A program made the translations under genes and the position numbers. Below the pieces are notes generated by a model. The model ran no database searches and was not told the origin of the DNA. It worked only from the letters and a program-made list of their open reading frames with translations. From assembly GCA_964030785.1 (NCBI GenBank), contig OZ034979.1, forward strand, positions 39,094,984 through 39,158,983: a stretch of 64,000 nucleotides of DNA, given 5' to 3'. This document shows positions 11,481 through 22,344 of this stretch, one piece after another. This DNA is from Siderastrea siderea (Eukaryota; Cnidaria; Anthozoa; Scleractinia; Rhizangiidae). The number at the start of each line of letters is the position of its first letter. Within the stretch, counting starts at the first letter, position 1.

Positions 11481-11485
11481 AAAAA
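11402..11485 (-). pseudogene. Decayed copy of a membrane-anchor first exon
   Basis: On the minus strand this matches the right-hand exon 51,380-51,497 over CTTTGGTTGTTTCACATTTT and AGCTTATTCTTTTCCA. The frame has a TGA in the stem (DKY-stop-TQDFRY), and the region coding the start methionine is gone: homology ends near 11,485 in unrelated sequence. The donor is changed from GTGAGT to GTTAGT. The left duplication copy therefore kept only one of its two first exons. Confidence 0.7.
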
Positions 11486-13214
11486 GGAGGGCGTTCATGA
11501 AAAGCAGGTTATAGGTAGTATTGTAATGTTTAGATTAGTATTTTTAATGGTAAGATTACCTGACGAAATTTAACTGTGTGTAAATAAATGTAATAAATAA
11601 ATAAATAAACACAGCAAAGAATTCAAGGACATGGTGAGTTGGAACATACTGGGAAATCTTACCCGTATTTTTGTCCTTAACCCCCGTGGGCGCAGGCGAG
11701 AGGCAAATCTCAATAAACTTTTCACATATAACTTTTCTAATTTGCATTATGATAAATTGAAAGTGAATGTAAGGAAGTTTGGACTGGGAACTGCAAACTA
11801 ACCCTAAATTTTGTCGAATCCATGGTCGATTGCATTGATTGTAATTAATGGTTAAAACATTTTTTTCACAACATCTTGTTGAAGGATTATCTTGCATTTT
11901 AATGTGTATTTTGCAACTTTCTTTTACACCAGTTTGTTGCTGTATTTGTTTTTCTTTTATATCTATGCAAAAAAACTTTCCTCGGTCACTTGGCTACACT
12001 GGCTCATATAATTAAAGACAACTTTAGCCTAAGACCCGATAACTTAGTGAAACTTGTGGCCCATACTCTTTTGCAACTTCGCTTTTGGAAAGAAATATCT
12101 TCTTGTCTAAAATTACTGTCCGAGCAACTAAGTCTCGTTCCTTACTGAAATCATACCGGTTGATACTAGTTCTCCAACGCCTACATAAATCCATAAGGTA
12201 GATGATTAATTTACAATAGGGAAACGACATTTTCGACAGAATGTGACGTTAAATGTTGTCAAGGAAAATTGTCAAGTTCCACGCTAATATCATGTTGCAA
12301 GACAATAGTCAGCGCTGTGTTGTTCAATTGGTAGCATTCACCTAACCGAAAAAAACAAATGCATGAAAGTGATAAGAAATAGTACACCTAATTTTTACGA
12401 ATCCAGGAAAAAAGAGATAAAGAGATAGAGAGAGAGACCTGGTGCCAATGGGGTGAATTCCCTCCCCGCGATACGGGAACATTTTCAATCAAGATCATAG
12501 AATTTCGAAAAATAAATTCGCACTACGACAATTTTTTTTAGAAAACTTGCTTTACTCTTATTTGTGGGCATTTTTAGGAACACTGAGCTTGCTTTATTGA
12601 GCATATAAAATGCGCACTACGCCATTGTCAGATGAAAAGTAATAGAAAAATATGAACAAAATAGGAGGGGCTTCAACATGCCGGCGAACAGCATAATGGT
12701 CAATCAGAAGGGCATGGTTATCAAAAGTCAGCTGTACAAGTATCGTAGTGCAGCAAATTAAGGGACAGTACTGATGTATACTGTCTGGCTCAAGACAGGA
12801 GTACGGCTCCCTTTCAAACTGTCTTAAAGTCTCGTCTGTTTTGACCAAACACTTTCCTTGTGATAAAAGAAGATAGCTCATGTCTTTGCAAAGATTCTTT
12901 CGCAAATCGTGGTATGACGGCTTTCTTGAAGTTGTAATTTTTCGTCAAGTTACTTGTCAAGAGATGTGGGTCACACTTGCCTTTGCCAACTTTGTCACTT
13001 AACCAAATTAAAATCTGACAAAATGCATGTACAACATTGTCCTTAGTGCAGTCCGGTACTATTTTGATGTGCAAAGAGGCTGGCAGCTAAAATAAATACT
13101 GATTAAAAAAACAAAAATAAAGGTCCAAGACTTTAATTTGAAACTTCCGGGAAGCATTTATTGAAATTAAGCAAGTCAATTCCTTAAAAGAAAGTCAATC
13201 TTAGGAACTCGTAC
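11486..13214. other. Intergenic with a possible minus-strand exon
   Basis: No gene is firmly recognised. On the minus strand a TTTATTTTAG acceptor-like site near 13,090 precedes an open stretch (about 13,089-12,814) reading VPDCTKDNVVHAFCQILIWL with amphipathic, protein-like composition, but no family is recognised and no good donor is seen. A short GA-rich tract lies at 12,415-12,438. The interval has no counterpart in the right duplication copy. Confidence 0.35.
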
Positions 13215-14230
13215 TAGCTGTGGTCACACTACCGACATTTTAGGGAAACTTAACTTGTTGACAGCTTCCTCAGGGAGACTGTTCTTTAAGTGTGACCAAT
13301 TTTTCCCTAGGGGAAATGTTATCGTCTGGAGCTTGGATATGTCTCAATAAAGTTCCCCTTGACAGCTACCTCAAAGCGATAGCTAGAAAAAAGACGCTCG
13401 TCGGCGAATGTCTTGATGAAAGAACCCGATATATATCACGTCGTGAGAGTAATTTTTTTAAAAAAAGCGGCGCGTGTCGTCTAAGGCAATTTCGCCGCCT
13501 GTAAGCGCGAAGATGATTTCGCAGTTCAGAGCAAGATTGTAAGTATCTTTTTAATTCGAGGTTTGGAATGTTTCTTCAGTTTAAGGCGCCGTTTAGAATC
13601 GGTTTTTAAAGTAAGTTTCAATCCTTAAAATGAGCCGGACCTTCAGGGGTCGATTTCAGTTGTGCGACCATTCCAGATTTTCTTACTTAGGTAAAATGAC
13701 ACCTGTCATGAATTTACCTCGCAAAAGTTTTGATGAATTTGCTCCCTAGTTCCCCCCTCCTCCCGGGGGATACTTCCTTATATAAACTAGATAGGTATGT
13801 GCGGCCTCAAAGGCTATGGTTTTCGAGCTGTTTTAGTCTGAAATAGGGTATAGATTTTGACCATTTTTGGTCTGAAATGGGGTAAGGTTTGTGCAATATG
13901 GTCTGGAATTGGGTATGGTTTTTAGAAGAAGCTACGTTTCTGTTATTATCTTCTATTGAGAAGTGTGTTTTCAGTACTAAAAATTGGAAATCTGAAGCAC
14001 TCCTCAAATGTCCACAGAGGCCGTAGCAGTTCCCGGGAAGGCCTGAAATAGGGTATCGAATTTTGGGTCAGGTGTGATATAGGGTAGGGAAAATCACATT
14101 TTTTGGTCTGAAATAGGGTAAGGTTTTAAGGAGTGGGCCGCACACCCCTACCCAAAATTTTGGCGAGTACCTCCTAGATTACCCTACGGTAGGTAAACCC
14201 AGGTAAAAGTCTGTAGTGTGACCACGGCTA
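13215..14230. mobile_element. MITE-like element with about 30-bp inverted ends
   Basis: The left end is TAGCTGTGGTCACACTAC and the right end, read on the other strand, is TAGCCGTGGTCACACTAC. The match continues with GACATTTTA versus GACTTTTA. The interior has no transposase. At 13,800-14,140 it holds a run of degenerate words (TCTGAAATAGGGTA and relatives, at least six), apparently a nested repeat bounded by TGTGCGGCC and GGCCGCACA. Confidence 0.65.
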
Positions 14231-14311
14231 CTGTTCAATTTGTAAGGTCGGACTTTAAAACCTTATAATTTGATTTGGCGATTTTTTTCTATAAACAATT
14301 CAGCAACAACT

Positions 14312-14715
14312 CATTTTAGCGATCAGAGCTGCAACTTGTAACAAAACGAATATGAAATGTTAATGTTCCACAGTTCGATAATTGCAACAATCGCTCTTTT
14401 TAATATTCTCTGTTTGTAGGGTGGTAAATGTACATGTTTGAAATGAAACGTTGTAGAGTTTCTAATGATTGCAGCTTTCATGACAGTTTGTACTCAGTTG
14501 CAAGTTGGTTAAGGTTTCAAGTTTTCAGGATTGAGGTATAAATCAGATCATAGCACAAATAGAAAGAAAAATATTCTTGAACAACAACAATAAATAAACG
14601 GAACGTTCTTCAGAGCTTTCGGGATTTATCCACTACCCTTTCTCAATGATGGAATTAGTCCCGAAAGCTCTGAAGAAATTCGCCTTTTTTTTGTTTGTTT
14701 TATTGGTTAAGGTTT
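14312..14715 (+). repeat. Left copy of segmental duplication, block 6
   Basis: It aligns with 51,520-51,915. Both start with GATCAGAGCTGCAACTTGTA and end in a foldback sequence. This is the right boundary of the left copy, about 580 bp before the first satellite array. Confidence 0.8.
14565..14715. repeat. Foldback sequence, partly decayed
   Basis: The inner arms TTCTTCAGAGCTTTCGGGA (14,606-14,624) and the exact inverse (14,659-14,677) enclose 34 nt. The counterpart at 51,758-51,915 has arms of about 55 bp, so the outer right arm has decayed here. Confidence 0.75.
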
Positions 14716-15294
14716 CCAGCTTTAAGGAGAGGGAATATGTCGCAATGACAAGTGGCGCAGTGACTAAAATCACGTTTTTTACACAAAGGACACGAAGTGA
14801 CTGAAGGACATATAAATTCAGCGGTAGGCTGGGAGAAATCCTTTTCCTTTCCTACATTTTAAGCGCAAGAAGATGGAAGTGTGATCGGCGAGAGGCACAG
14901 TCTCGAGCAGAGTAGCGCAGGCGTTGGAAAAGGACTTACCGGTAACTTTAATTTATACATTTTTCTCTCGGAAAGTGTAGGCAGACGTCATCTTGCCATT
15001 CGTGACTGATGTTCTTTAAATGAACGGGAATTTTTTGTTGATGCATGCGGCTGCGACTTGTCCTAACCTGCAGGCAGACAATGCAAATTTCTTTCATGCG
15101 GTGGATTCGTCATCAGCGTTGTTATTAGCCTGCAATTGAGGCGTATTTTTGGGGTGAGCGAACGCCATAACCGCCATCTTGGATTCTAAAAGAAGAGGAA
15201 GATTGGGGAGAGTAGAAAGGGTTATAATTTTGTGATACGCAATCACTAAATGCAAATTAGGATTAAAATATCCTTCATATAAACTGTCATAGTT
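14716..15294. other. Flank of satellite array 1, no gene recognised
   Basis: No coding signature. A CGCCATCTTGGA word (YY1-like) lies near 15,172. The last bases before the array are AT-rich. Confidence 0.4.
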
Positions 15295-17290
15295 TGTCTA
15301 CATACAATAGGAACAGCTATCTACAGTGTCTACAGTAGGAACAGCTATCTACAGTGTCTACAGTAGGAACAGCTATCTACAGTGTCTACAGTAGGAACAG
15401 CTATCTACAGTGTCTACAATAGGAACAGCTATCCACAGTGTCTACAGTAGGAACAGCTATCTACAGTATCTACAATAGGAACAGCTATCCACAGTGTCTA
15501 CAATAGGAACCGCTATCTGCAGTGTCTACAGTAAGAACAGCTATCTACAGTGTCTACAGTAGGAACAGCTATCTACAGTGTCTACAGTAGGAACAGCTAT
15601 CTACAGTGTCTACAGTAGGAACAGCTATCCAAAGTGTCTACAATAGGAACAGCTATCTGCAGTGTCTACATTAAGAACAGCTATCTACAGTGTCTACAGT
15701 AGGAACAGCTATCTACAGTGTCTACAGTAGGAACAGCTATCTACAGTGTCTACAGTAGGAACAGCTATCTACAGTATCTACAATAGGAACAGCTATCCAC
15801 AGTGTCTACAATAGGAACAGCTATCTGAAGTGTGTACAGTAAGAACAGCTATCTACAGTGTCTACAGTAGGAACAGCTATCTACAGTGTCTACAGTAGGA
15901 ACAGCTATCTACAGTGTCTACAGTAGGAACAGCTGTTTACGGTGTCTACAGTGGGAACAGCTATCTACAGTGTCTACAGTAGGAACAGCTATCTGCAGTG
16001 TCTACACTAGGAACAGCTATCGGCAGTGTCTACAGTAAGAACAGCTATTTACAGTGTCTACAGTAGGAACAGCTATCTACAGTGTTTACAGTAGGAACAG
16101 CTATCTGCAGTGTCTACAGTAAGAACAGCTATCTACAGTGTCTACAGTAGGAACAGCTATCTACAGTGTCTACAGTAGGAACAGCTAGCTACAGTGTCTA
16201 CAATAGGAACAGCTATCTACAGTGTCTACAGTAGGAACAGCTATCTACAGTGTCTACAGTAGGAACAGCTATCTACAGTGTCTACAGTAGGAACAGCTGT
16301 TTACGGTGTCTACAGTGGGAAGAGCTATCTACAGTGTCTACAGTAGGAACAGCTATCTGCAGTGTCTACACTAGGAACAGCTATCGGCAGCGTCTACAGT
16401 AGGAACAGCTATTTACAGTGTCTACAGTAGGAACAGCTATCTACAGTGTTTACAGTACGAACAGCTATCTGCAGTGTCTACAGTAAGAACAGCTATCTAC
16501 AGTGTCTACAGTAGGAACAGCTATCTACAGTGTCTACAGTAGGAACAGCTAGCTACAGTGTCTACAATAGGAACAGCTATCTACAGTGTCTACAGTAGGA
16601 ACAGCTATCTACAGTGTCTACAGTAGGAACAGCTATTTACAGTGTCTACATTAGGAACAGCTATCTACAGTGTCTACAGTAGGAACAGCTATCTACAGTG
16701 TCTACAGTAAGAACAGCTATCTACAGTGTCTACAGTAGGAACAGCTATCTACAGTGTCTACAGTAGGAACAGCTATTTACAGTGTCTACATTAGGAACAG
16801 CTATTTACAGTGTCTACAGCAGGAACAGCTATCTACAGTGTCTACAATAGGAACAGCTAACTACAGTGTCTACAGTAGGAACAGCTATCTACAGTGTCTA
16901 CAGTAGGAACAGCTATCTCAGTGTCTACATTAGGAACAGCTATCTACAGTGTTTACAATAGGAACAGCTATCTACAGTGTCTACAGTAGGAACAGCTATC
17001 TACAGTGCCTACAATAGGAACAGCTATCCACAGTGTCTACAGTAGGAACAGCTATCTACAGTGTCTACAATGGGAACAGCTATCTACAGTTTCTACAATA
17101 GGAACAGCTATCTACAATGTCTACAATAGGAACAGCTATCCACAGTGTCTACAGTAGGAACAGCTATCTACAGTGTCTACAATAGGAACAGCTATCTGCA
17201 GTGTCTACAATAGGAACAGCTATCTACAGTGTCTACAGTAGCAACAGCTACCTACAGTGTGTTTTTTAGGAACAGCTATCTACAGTGTCA
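15295..17290 (-). repeat. 28-bp satellite, array 1 (inverse orientation)
   Basis: About 71 tandem copies of a 28-bp unit whose plus-strand core is GGAACAGCTATCTACAGTG. This is the reverse complement of the unit in array 2. Copies differ by scattered substitutions (ATC(T/C)A, CAGTA/CAATA). A rare variant block (AGCTGTTTACGGTGTCTACA) recurs at 15,931 and 16,295, and GGAACAGCTAGCTACAG recurs at 16,180 and 16,544; both are 364 bp apart, so a 13-unit higher-order repeat is present. The last few units near 17,250-17,290 are degenerate. Each unit carries one AGCT. Confidence 0.97.
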
Positions 17291-17713
17291 GATAAAAAGC
17301 CTTAAGTTTGAACTGCTGTATTTATACTAGCATGAAAAAAAAAACGATAGATTCTCTTATACTCCTTATATTCTTAGCTGTAGACGCTGTTTTTACTGTC
17401 TGAATAGCGCTGACCATTTCAAAATCCTTGTTATTCTAAGGTGATTCGCGTCTAGAACGCATGTGATTCACACAGAGAGCCCATATGTTTCACATTGGAT
17501 TCTGATACCTCGAAGATTAAAGTGAGTTTGAGGTCAATTTCTGTGTGGAGTTCGCGGTTCAGTTGTTGTCAAGCTCCCATACATACGTACGAGGAATTCG
17601 TGACCAGATTCAGTTCCCGTTAGCTACAAAAGCGAGTCGCCGAGCTACGTTCCCCAGAGTCAAGTGCTCAGTTTTCCGCCATTTTTTCACTTAGAAGTCT
17701 AAGGTTTGCCCTA
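17291..17713. other. Spacer between satellite arrays, no gene recognised
   Basis: Mixed sequence with no open frame of note and no repeat recognised. Confidence 0.4.
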
Positions 17714-17827
17714 GTAGTATATCAGGAATTAAATGAATACCACCTTTATTATGGTGGGGGTTTAAAAATTCGAAAATAAACCGCTGAGAATCAGGTAGTA
17801 TTCATTTAATTCCTGATATACTACTTA
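17714..17827. repeat. Hairpin-forming inverted repeat
   Basis: An arm of about 30 bp starting TAGTAGTATATCAGGAATTA (17,714-17,743) is followed 50 bp later by its inverse (17,794-17,827, with TTAATTCCTGATATACTACT). The arms match almost perfectly. It may be a very short MITE. Confidence 0.8.
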
Positions 17828-17972
17828 ACCGAACTAAACCACCCAGCATAAAAAAGAAGAAAAAAGTAAGATAATTTACAAACATCTGATAATATTTTAA
17901 AAATTATTGAATCACAAAAAAAATTTTTTTTTCAGTTAGAGAAATACACATCTATGTTATACCCAAGTTGTA

Positions 17973-18452
17973 ATGTCTATGCTTAACATTAACATTGAAG
18001 AGCTTTTGAAAGAACTTGATCCAACAACGTTACAAGCTTTAGAGCAGTTACTTGCAGAGGATGCTCCTGCTGTTCGAAAAACTATTCAGAACATATTGGA
18101 TGAACCTATTTCTGAGAAAGTGGAGAAGAGTTTATATAAACCTTTAATTCCTAAAACATTTCAAGCGACCGCTTCTCCTCGTAGAAGGGGAAGAAAAACA
18201 CAAGAAATTTTGAGGAATTGTTGAATCAAATTGTTGACTTTGAGGCCGGTGTAACACTCCAGTCTTTTTTATCTCATCATTGGCCTCTTCACAGATGTTT
18301 TGGAGAACTTTTTTAAATTTGTCATTAAAGTTGTATGTCAAAACTACTTTGAAAAGAAAGAAGACCCAAATGAACTTGATCACTACTGACATCTTTTGAA
18401 CGACGTGGTGGTCACCTTAAAGCGCCTGAAAAAGATAAAGGCTCACACTTTA
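17973..18452 (+). pseudogene. Decayed protein-coding fragment, family not recognised
   Basis: An ATG at 17,973 opens 83 codons (MSMLNINIEELLKELDPTTL; leucine- and glutamate-rich, then RRRGRK). A one-base shift near 18,200 continues the likely protein as NFEELLNQIVDFEAGVTLQS and then SFLSHHWPLHRCFGELF. After another shift it reads VVCQNYFEKKEDPNELDHY, a TGA, then HLLNDVVVTLKRLKKIKAHT to a TAA at 18,450. The composition looks like real protein in each piece, but two shifts and an internal stop make it broken. It lies in the gap between the satellite arrays and is preceded by a T-rich stretch ending in CAG at 17,934. It could be transposon-derived. A minus-strand frame over 18,443-18,673 is an alternative reading of part of the region. 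Confidence 0.4.
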
Positions 18453-18989
18453 TAATGTATACTGGAGGACAGCAAGCGTCCTCGTGTTATGTAATGTGTA
18501 ACAGTATTTTTTATCATATCAACTGTATCAATCCATTTACGGCTACGTGTATCACAAAATCTAGCGGTTTTGGCGTTAACGTCCTGTACTTGTAGGTGTT
18601 TCCTTGCAACACCGAAAACTAAATGGATTTTATGCGAGTTCCTATAGCTAGGGTTGAGGTTTTGTGATAACAAGCAATATTCTCACGAAAAGCGAAATTA
18701 CACTAAATTTAGTAAATCAGTAAACGATTTAAATGAGCTCTCTGTTTAGCAACACGCTTTCATTCTGGACAGGTACGCTATCAGAAGAGATCAACCAGAG
18801 TGTAAATAAATAATTTTGAACCTCGCACGTGCACTATTGTTCGGCTTCGACACTTTTGCTTTTCGCAATAGTTATTGACAGGAAATGATCTAATTGCTTG
18901 TTTTCTGCCTACTTTGTCACACAATCTTATTGTTCCAAAATAGTTGTTAATTTTAATAGTTATTTCTTTCTTCGTGACAAGCTGCCTAT

Positions 18990-19175
18990 CAGCATGAAAA
19001 TGCTGGTGTTTTTCCTGGCAAAATGTGTTGGGAACGCAGTAAAAACCATGGTTGTGGACAGAAAAAAACCAAAAAGCACTAGTTCTGCTATATTTGGCGT
19101 CGAAACCGCTGCGAAAAGCTGCAAACTCAAGCGGTGTGCCGACCGAGTTCGAACAGAACCGACAAGGCAAATTTG
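18990..19175. repeat. Dispersed repeat, copy 1
   Basis: It is paired with 19,845-20,010 in the same orientation. Shared words are CTGCTATATTTGGCGTCGAA, GTTGTGGACAGAAAAAA/GTTTGTGGACAGAAAAAA, GCCGACCGAG and CAGAACCGACAA. Open frames exist on both strands in copy 1, but they are not maintained between copies, so coding status is doubtful. Confidence 0.75.
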
Positions 19176-19560
19176 AACTTTTCGCCTGAACTTTATCGCC
19201 TAATCTTTTTCGCCTAAATTGAACTTTTCCCCTTCCACAAAGAAGACAACTGAGTATTTTTTTGAACTTTTTTTTGCGTTAACAAATTTGTTTTTGACTC
19301 TTGTTGTCTCTGCTTGTTTTGCTACAACGCGGGTCAACATGCGATTTCGCGCCAAAAACACATGGGATTCAGCACAGGGTTATATCCAGTGTATGAAGTG
19401 TATCGGTAACCATGTGGTGCGGACAGACGGACGTACGTACGTACGGACGGTCACGTGACTATTACGTCACTACCAAAATTTCTTGGCTTGATAGGTTACC
19501 AAATTTCCTTAGCAATGGAGCTCTACTGACGCGCTAGCACGCTGGCTCCGCTAACATCTG
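19176..19560 (+). repeat. Dispersed repeat with ACGG-type microsatellite core
   Basis: It starts with repeated TTTTCGCCTAA-like words and has a GGACGTACGTACGTACGGAC core. It continues GTCACGTGACTATTACGTCA, then ATAGGTTACCAAATTTCCTT and GCAATGGAGCTC. The same series of words is found inverted at 56,380-56,830. It is a high-copy-style dispersed element without coding capacity. Confidence 0.75.
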
Positions 19561-19844
19561 AATGTTAAATATGTCATATATTGTTCAGGCCTCCGAGATA
19601 AAGTTACTTGCCAATTTTCATAACCATTGATCAAAACAATCTGTCTTAAACGCCACTTAGCCAAATAAGCAGGTGACCCATGCCTTAACTTGCTTGAGCG
19701 CTACAGCAGACACTTTGTCCTTAACTTGGTACATGTCCAGCGTTACACTGAGAGTCCATACGTGAGAGATCAAAGAAATTGTATTTTCAGACAGGGGTCA
19801 ATGACATATATTTACAACAGGAGATATATATTTATGACAGGAGG
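19561..19844. other. Spacer, no gene recognised
   Basis: No repeat or coding signature is recognised between the dispersed repeat and copy 2 of the 19-kb repeat pair. Confidence 0.35.
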
Positions 19845-20010
19845 GGCGGGTGTTTTTTTGGGAAAATGTGTTCGGACCGCCACCATGTTTGTGGACAGAA
19901 AAAACAAGAAGGCACTAGCTCTGCTATATTTGGCGTCGAAACCACTGGGACATGATGCGAATTTAACCGTTGAGCCGACCGAGCTCGCAGCAGAACCGAC
20001 AACAAAGATG
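19845..20010. repeat. Dispersed repeat, copy 2, abutting satellite array 2
   Basis: This is the second copy of 18,990-19,175. Homology ends at CAGAACCGACAACAAAGATG, and the first satellite unit begins immediately after it (about 20,009), so the satellite boundary coincides with the end of this repeat. Confidence 0.7.
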
Positions 20011-22344
20011 AAAGCTGTTCCTACTGTAAACACTGTAGATAGCTGTTCCTACTTGTAGACACTGTTGATAGCTGTTCCTTTTGTAGACACTGTAGATAGC
20101 TGTTCCTAGTGTAGACACTGTAGATAGCTGTTCCTACTGTAGACACTGTAAGTAGCTGTTCCTTTTGTAGACACTGTAGATAGCAGTTCCTACTGTAGAC
20201 GCTGGAGATAGCTGTTCCTACTGTAGACACTGTAGATAGCTGTTCCTACTGTAGACACTGTAGATAGCTGTTCCTATTGTAGACACTGCAGATACCTGTT
20301 CCTGCTGTAGACACTGTGGATAGCTGTTCCTACTGTAGACACTGTACATAGCTGTTCTTATTGTAGACACTGTACATAGCTGTTCCTATAATAGACACTG
20401 TAGATAGTTGTTCCTACTGTAGACACTGTAGATAGCTGTTCCTACTGTAGACACTGTAGATAGCTGTTCCTATTGTAGACACTGCAGATACCTGTTCCCA
20501 CTGTAGACATTGTAGATAGCTGTTCCTATTGTAGACAACGTAGATAGCTGTTCCTGCTGTAGACACTGTGGATAGCTGCTCCTATTGAGACAATGTAGGA
20601 AGCTGCTCCTATTGTAGACACTGTAGATAGCTGCTCCTATTGTAGACACTGTAGATAGCTGCTCCTACTGTAGACACTGTAGATAGCTGCTCCTATTGTA
20701 GACACTGTAGATAGCTGCTCCTATTGTAGACACTGTAGATAGCTGTTCCTACTGTAGACACTGTAGATAGCTGCTCCTATTGTAGTCACTGTAGATAGCT
20801 GTTCCTATTGCAGACACTGTGGATAGCTGTTCCTATTGTAGTCACTGTGGATAGCTGTTCCTATTGTAGACACTGCAGATACCTGTTCCTACTGCAGACA
20901 CTGTAGATAGCTGTTCCTACTGTAGACACTGTGGATAGCTGTTCATATTGTAGAAAGTGCAGATAGCTGTTCCTGCTGTAGACACTGTGGATAGCTGTTC
21001 CTATTGTAGACACTGTAGAGAGCTGTTCCTGCTGTAGACACTGTGGATAGCTGTTCCTATTGTAGACACTGCAGATACCTGTTCCTGCTGTAGACACTGT
21101 GGATAGCTGTTCCTGATGTAGACACTGTAGATAGCTGTTCCTATTGTAGACACTGTAGATAGCTGTTCCTATTGTAGACACTGTAGATAGCTGTTCCTAC
21201 TGTAGACACTGTAGATAGCTGTTCCTACTGTAGACACTGTGGATAGCTGTTCCTATTGTAGACACTGCAGATAGCTGTTCCAGCTGTAGAGACTGTAGAT
21301 AGCTGCTCCTATTGTAGACACTGTAGATAGCTGCTCCTATTGTAGACACTGTAGATAGCTGCTCCTACTGTAGACACTGTAGATAGCTGCTCCTATTGTA
21401 GACACTGTAGATAGCTGTTCCTATTGTAGACACTGTAGATAGCTGCTCCTACTGTGGACACTGTAGATAGCTGCTCCTATTGTAGACACTGTAGATAGCT
21501 GCTCCTATTGTATACACTGTAGATAGCTGCTCCTACTGTAGACACTGTAGATAGCTGCTCCTATTGTAGACACTGTAGATAGCTGTTCCTGCTGTAGACA
21601 CTGTAGATAGCTGCTCCTATTGTAGACACTGTAGATAGCTGCTCCTATTGTAGACACTGTAGATAGCTGCTCCTATTGTAGACACTGTAGATAGCTGCTC
21701 TTACTGTGGACACTGTAGATAGCTGCTCCTATTGTAGACACTGTAGATAGCTGTTCCTGCTGTAGACACTGTGGATAGCTGCTCCTATTGTAGACACTGT
21801 AGATAGCTGTTCCTACTGTAGACACTGTAGATAGCTGTTCCTACTGTAGACACTGTGGATAACTGTTCCTACTGTAGACACTGCAGATAGCTGTTCCTGC
21901 TGTAGACACTGTAGATAGCTGTTCCTACTGTAGACACTGTGGATAGCTGTTCCTGCTGTAGACACTGTAGATAGCTGTTCCTATTGTAGACACTGCAGAT
22001 AGCTGTTCCTGCTGTAGACACTGTGGATAGCTGCTCCTATTGTAGACACTGTAGATAGCTGCTCCTATTGTAGACACTGTAGATAGCTGCTCCTATTGTA
22101 GACACTGTAGATAGCTGCTCCTATTGTAGACACTGTAGAAAGCTGCTCCTACTGTAGACACTGTAGATAGCTGCTCCTATTGTAGACACTGTAGATAGCT
22201 GTTCCTACTTTAGACACTGTAGATAGCTGTTCCTATTGTAGTCACTGTGGATAGCTGTTCCTATTGTAGACACTGCAGATACCTGTTCCTACTGTAGACA
22301 CTGTAGATAGCTGTTCCTACTGTAGACACTGTGGATAGCTGTTC

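Noticed and set aside
15295..17290. CRISPR-like array.
   Set aside because: There are no spacers: units are contiguous 28-bp copies, in a eukaryotic setting without cas genes.
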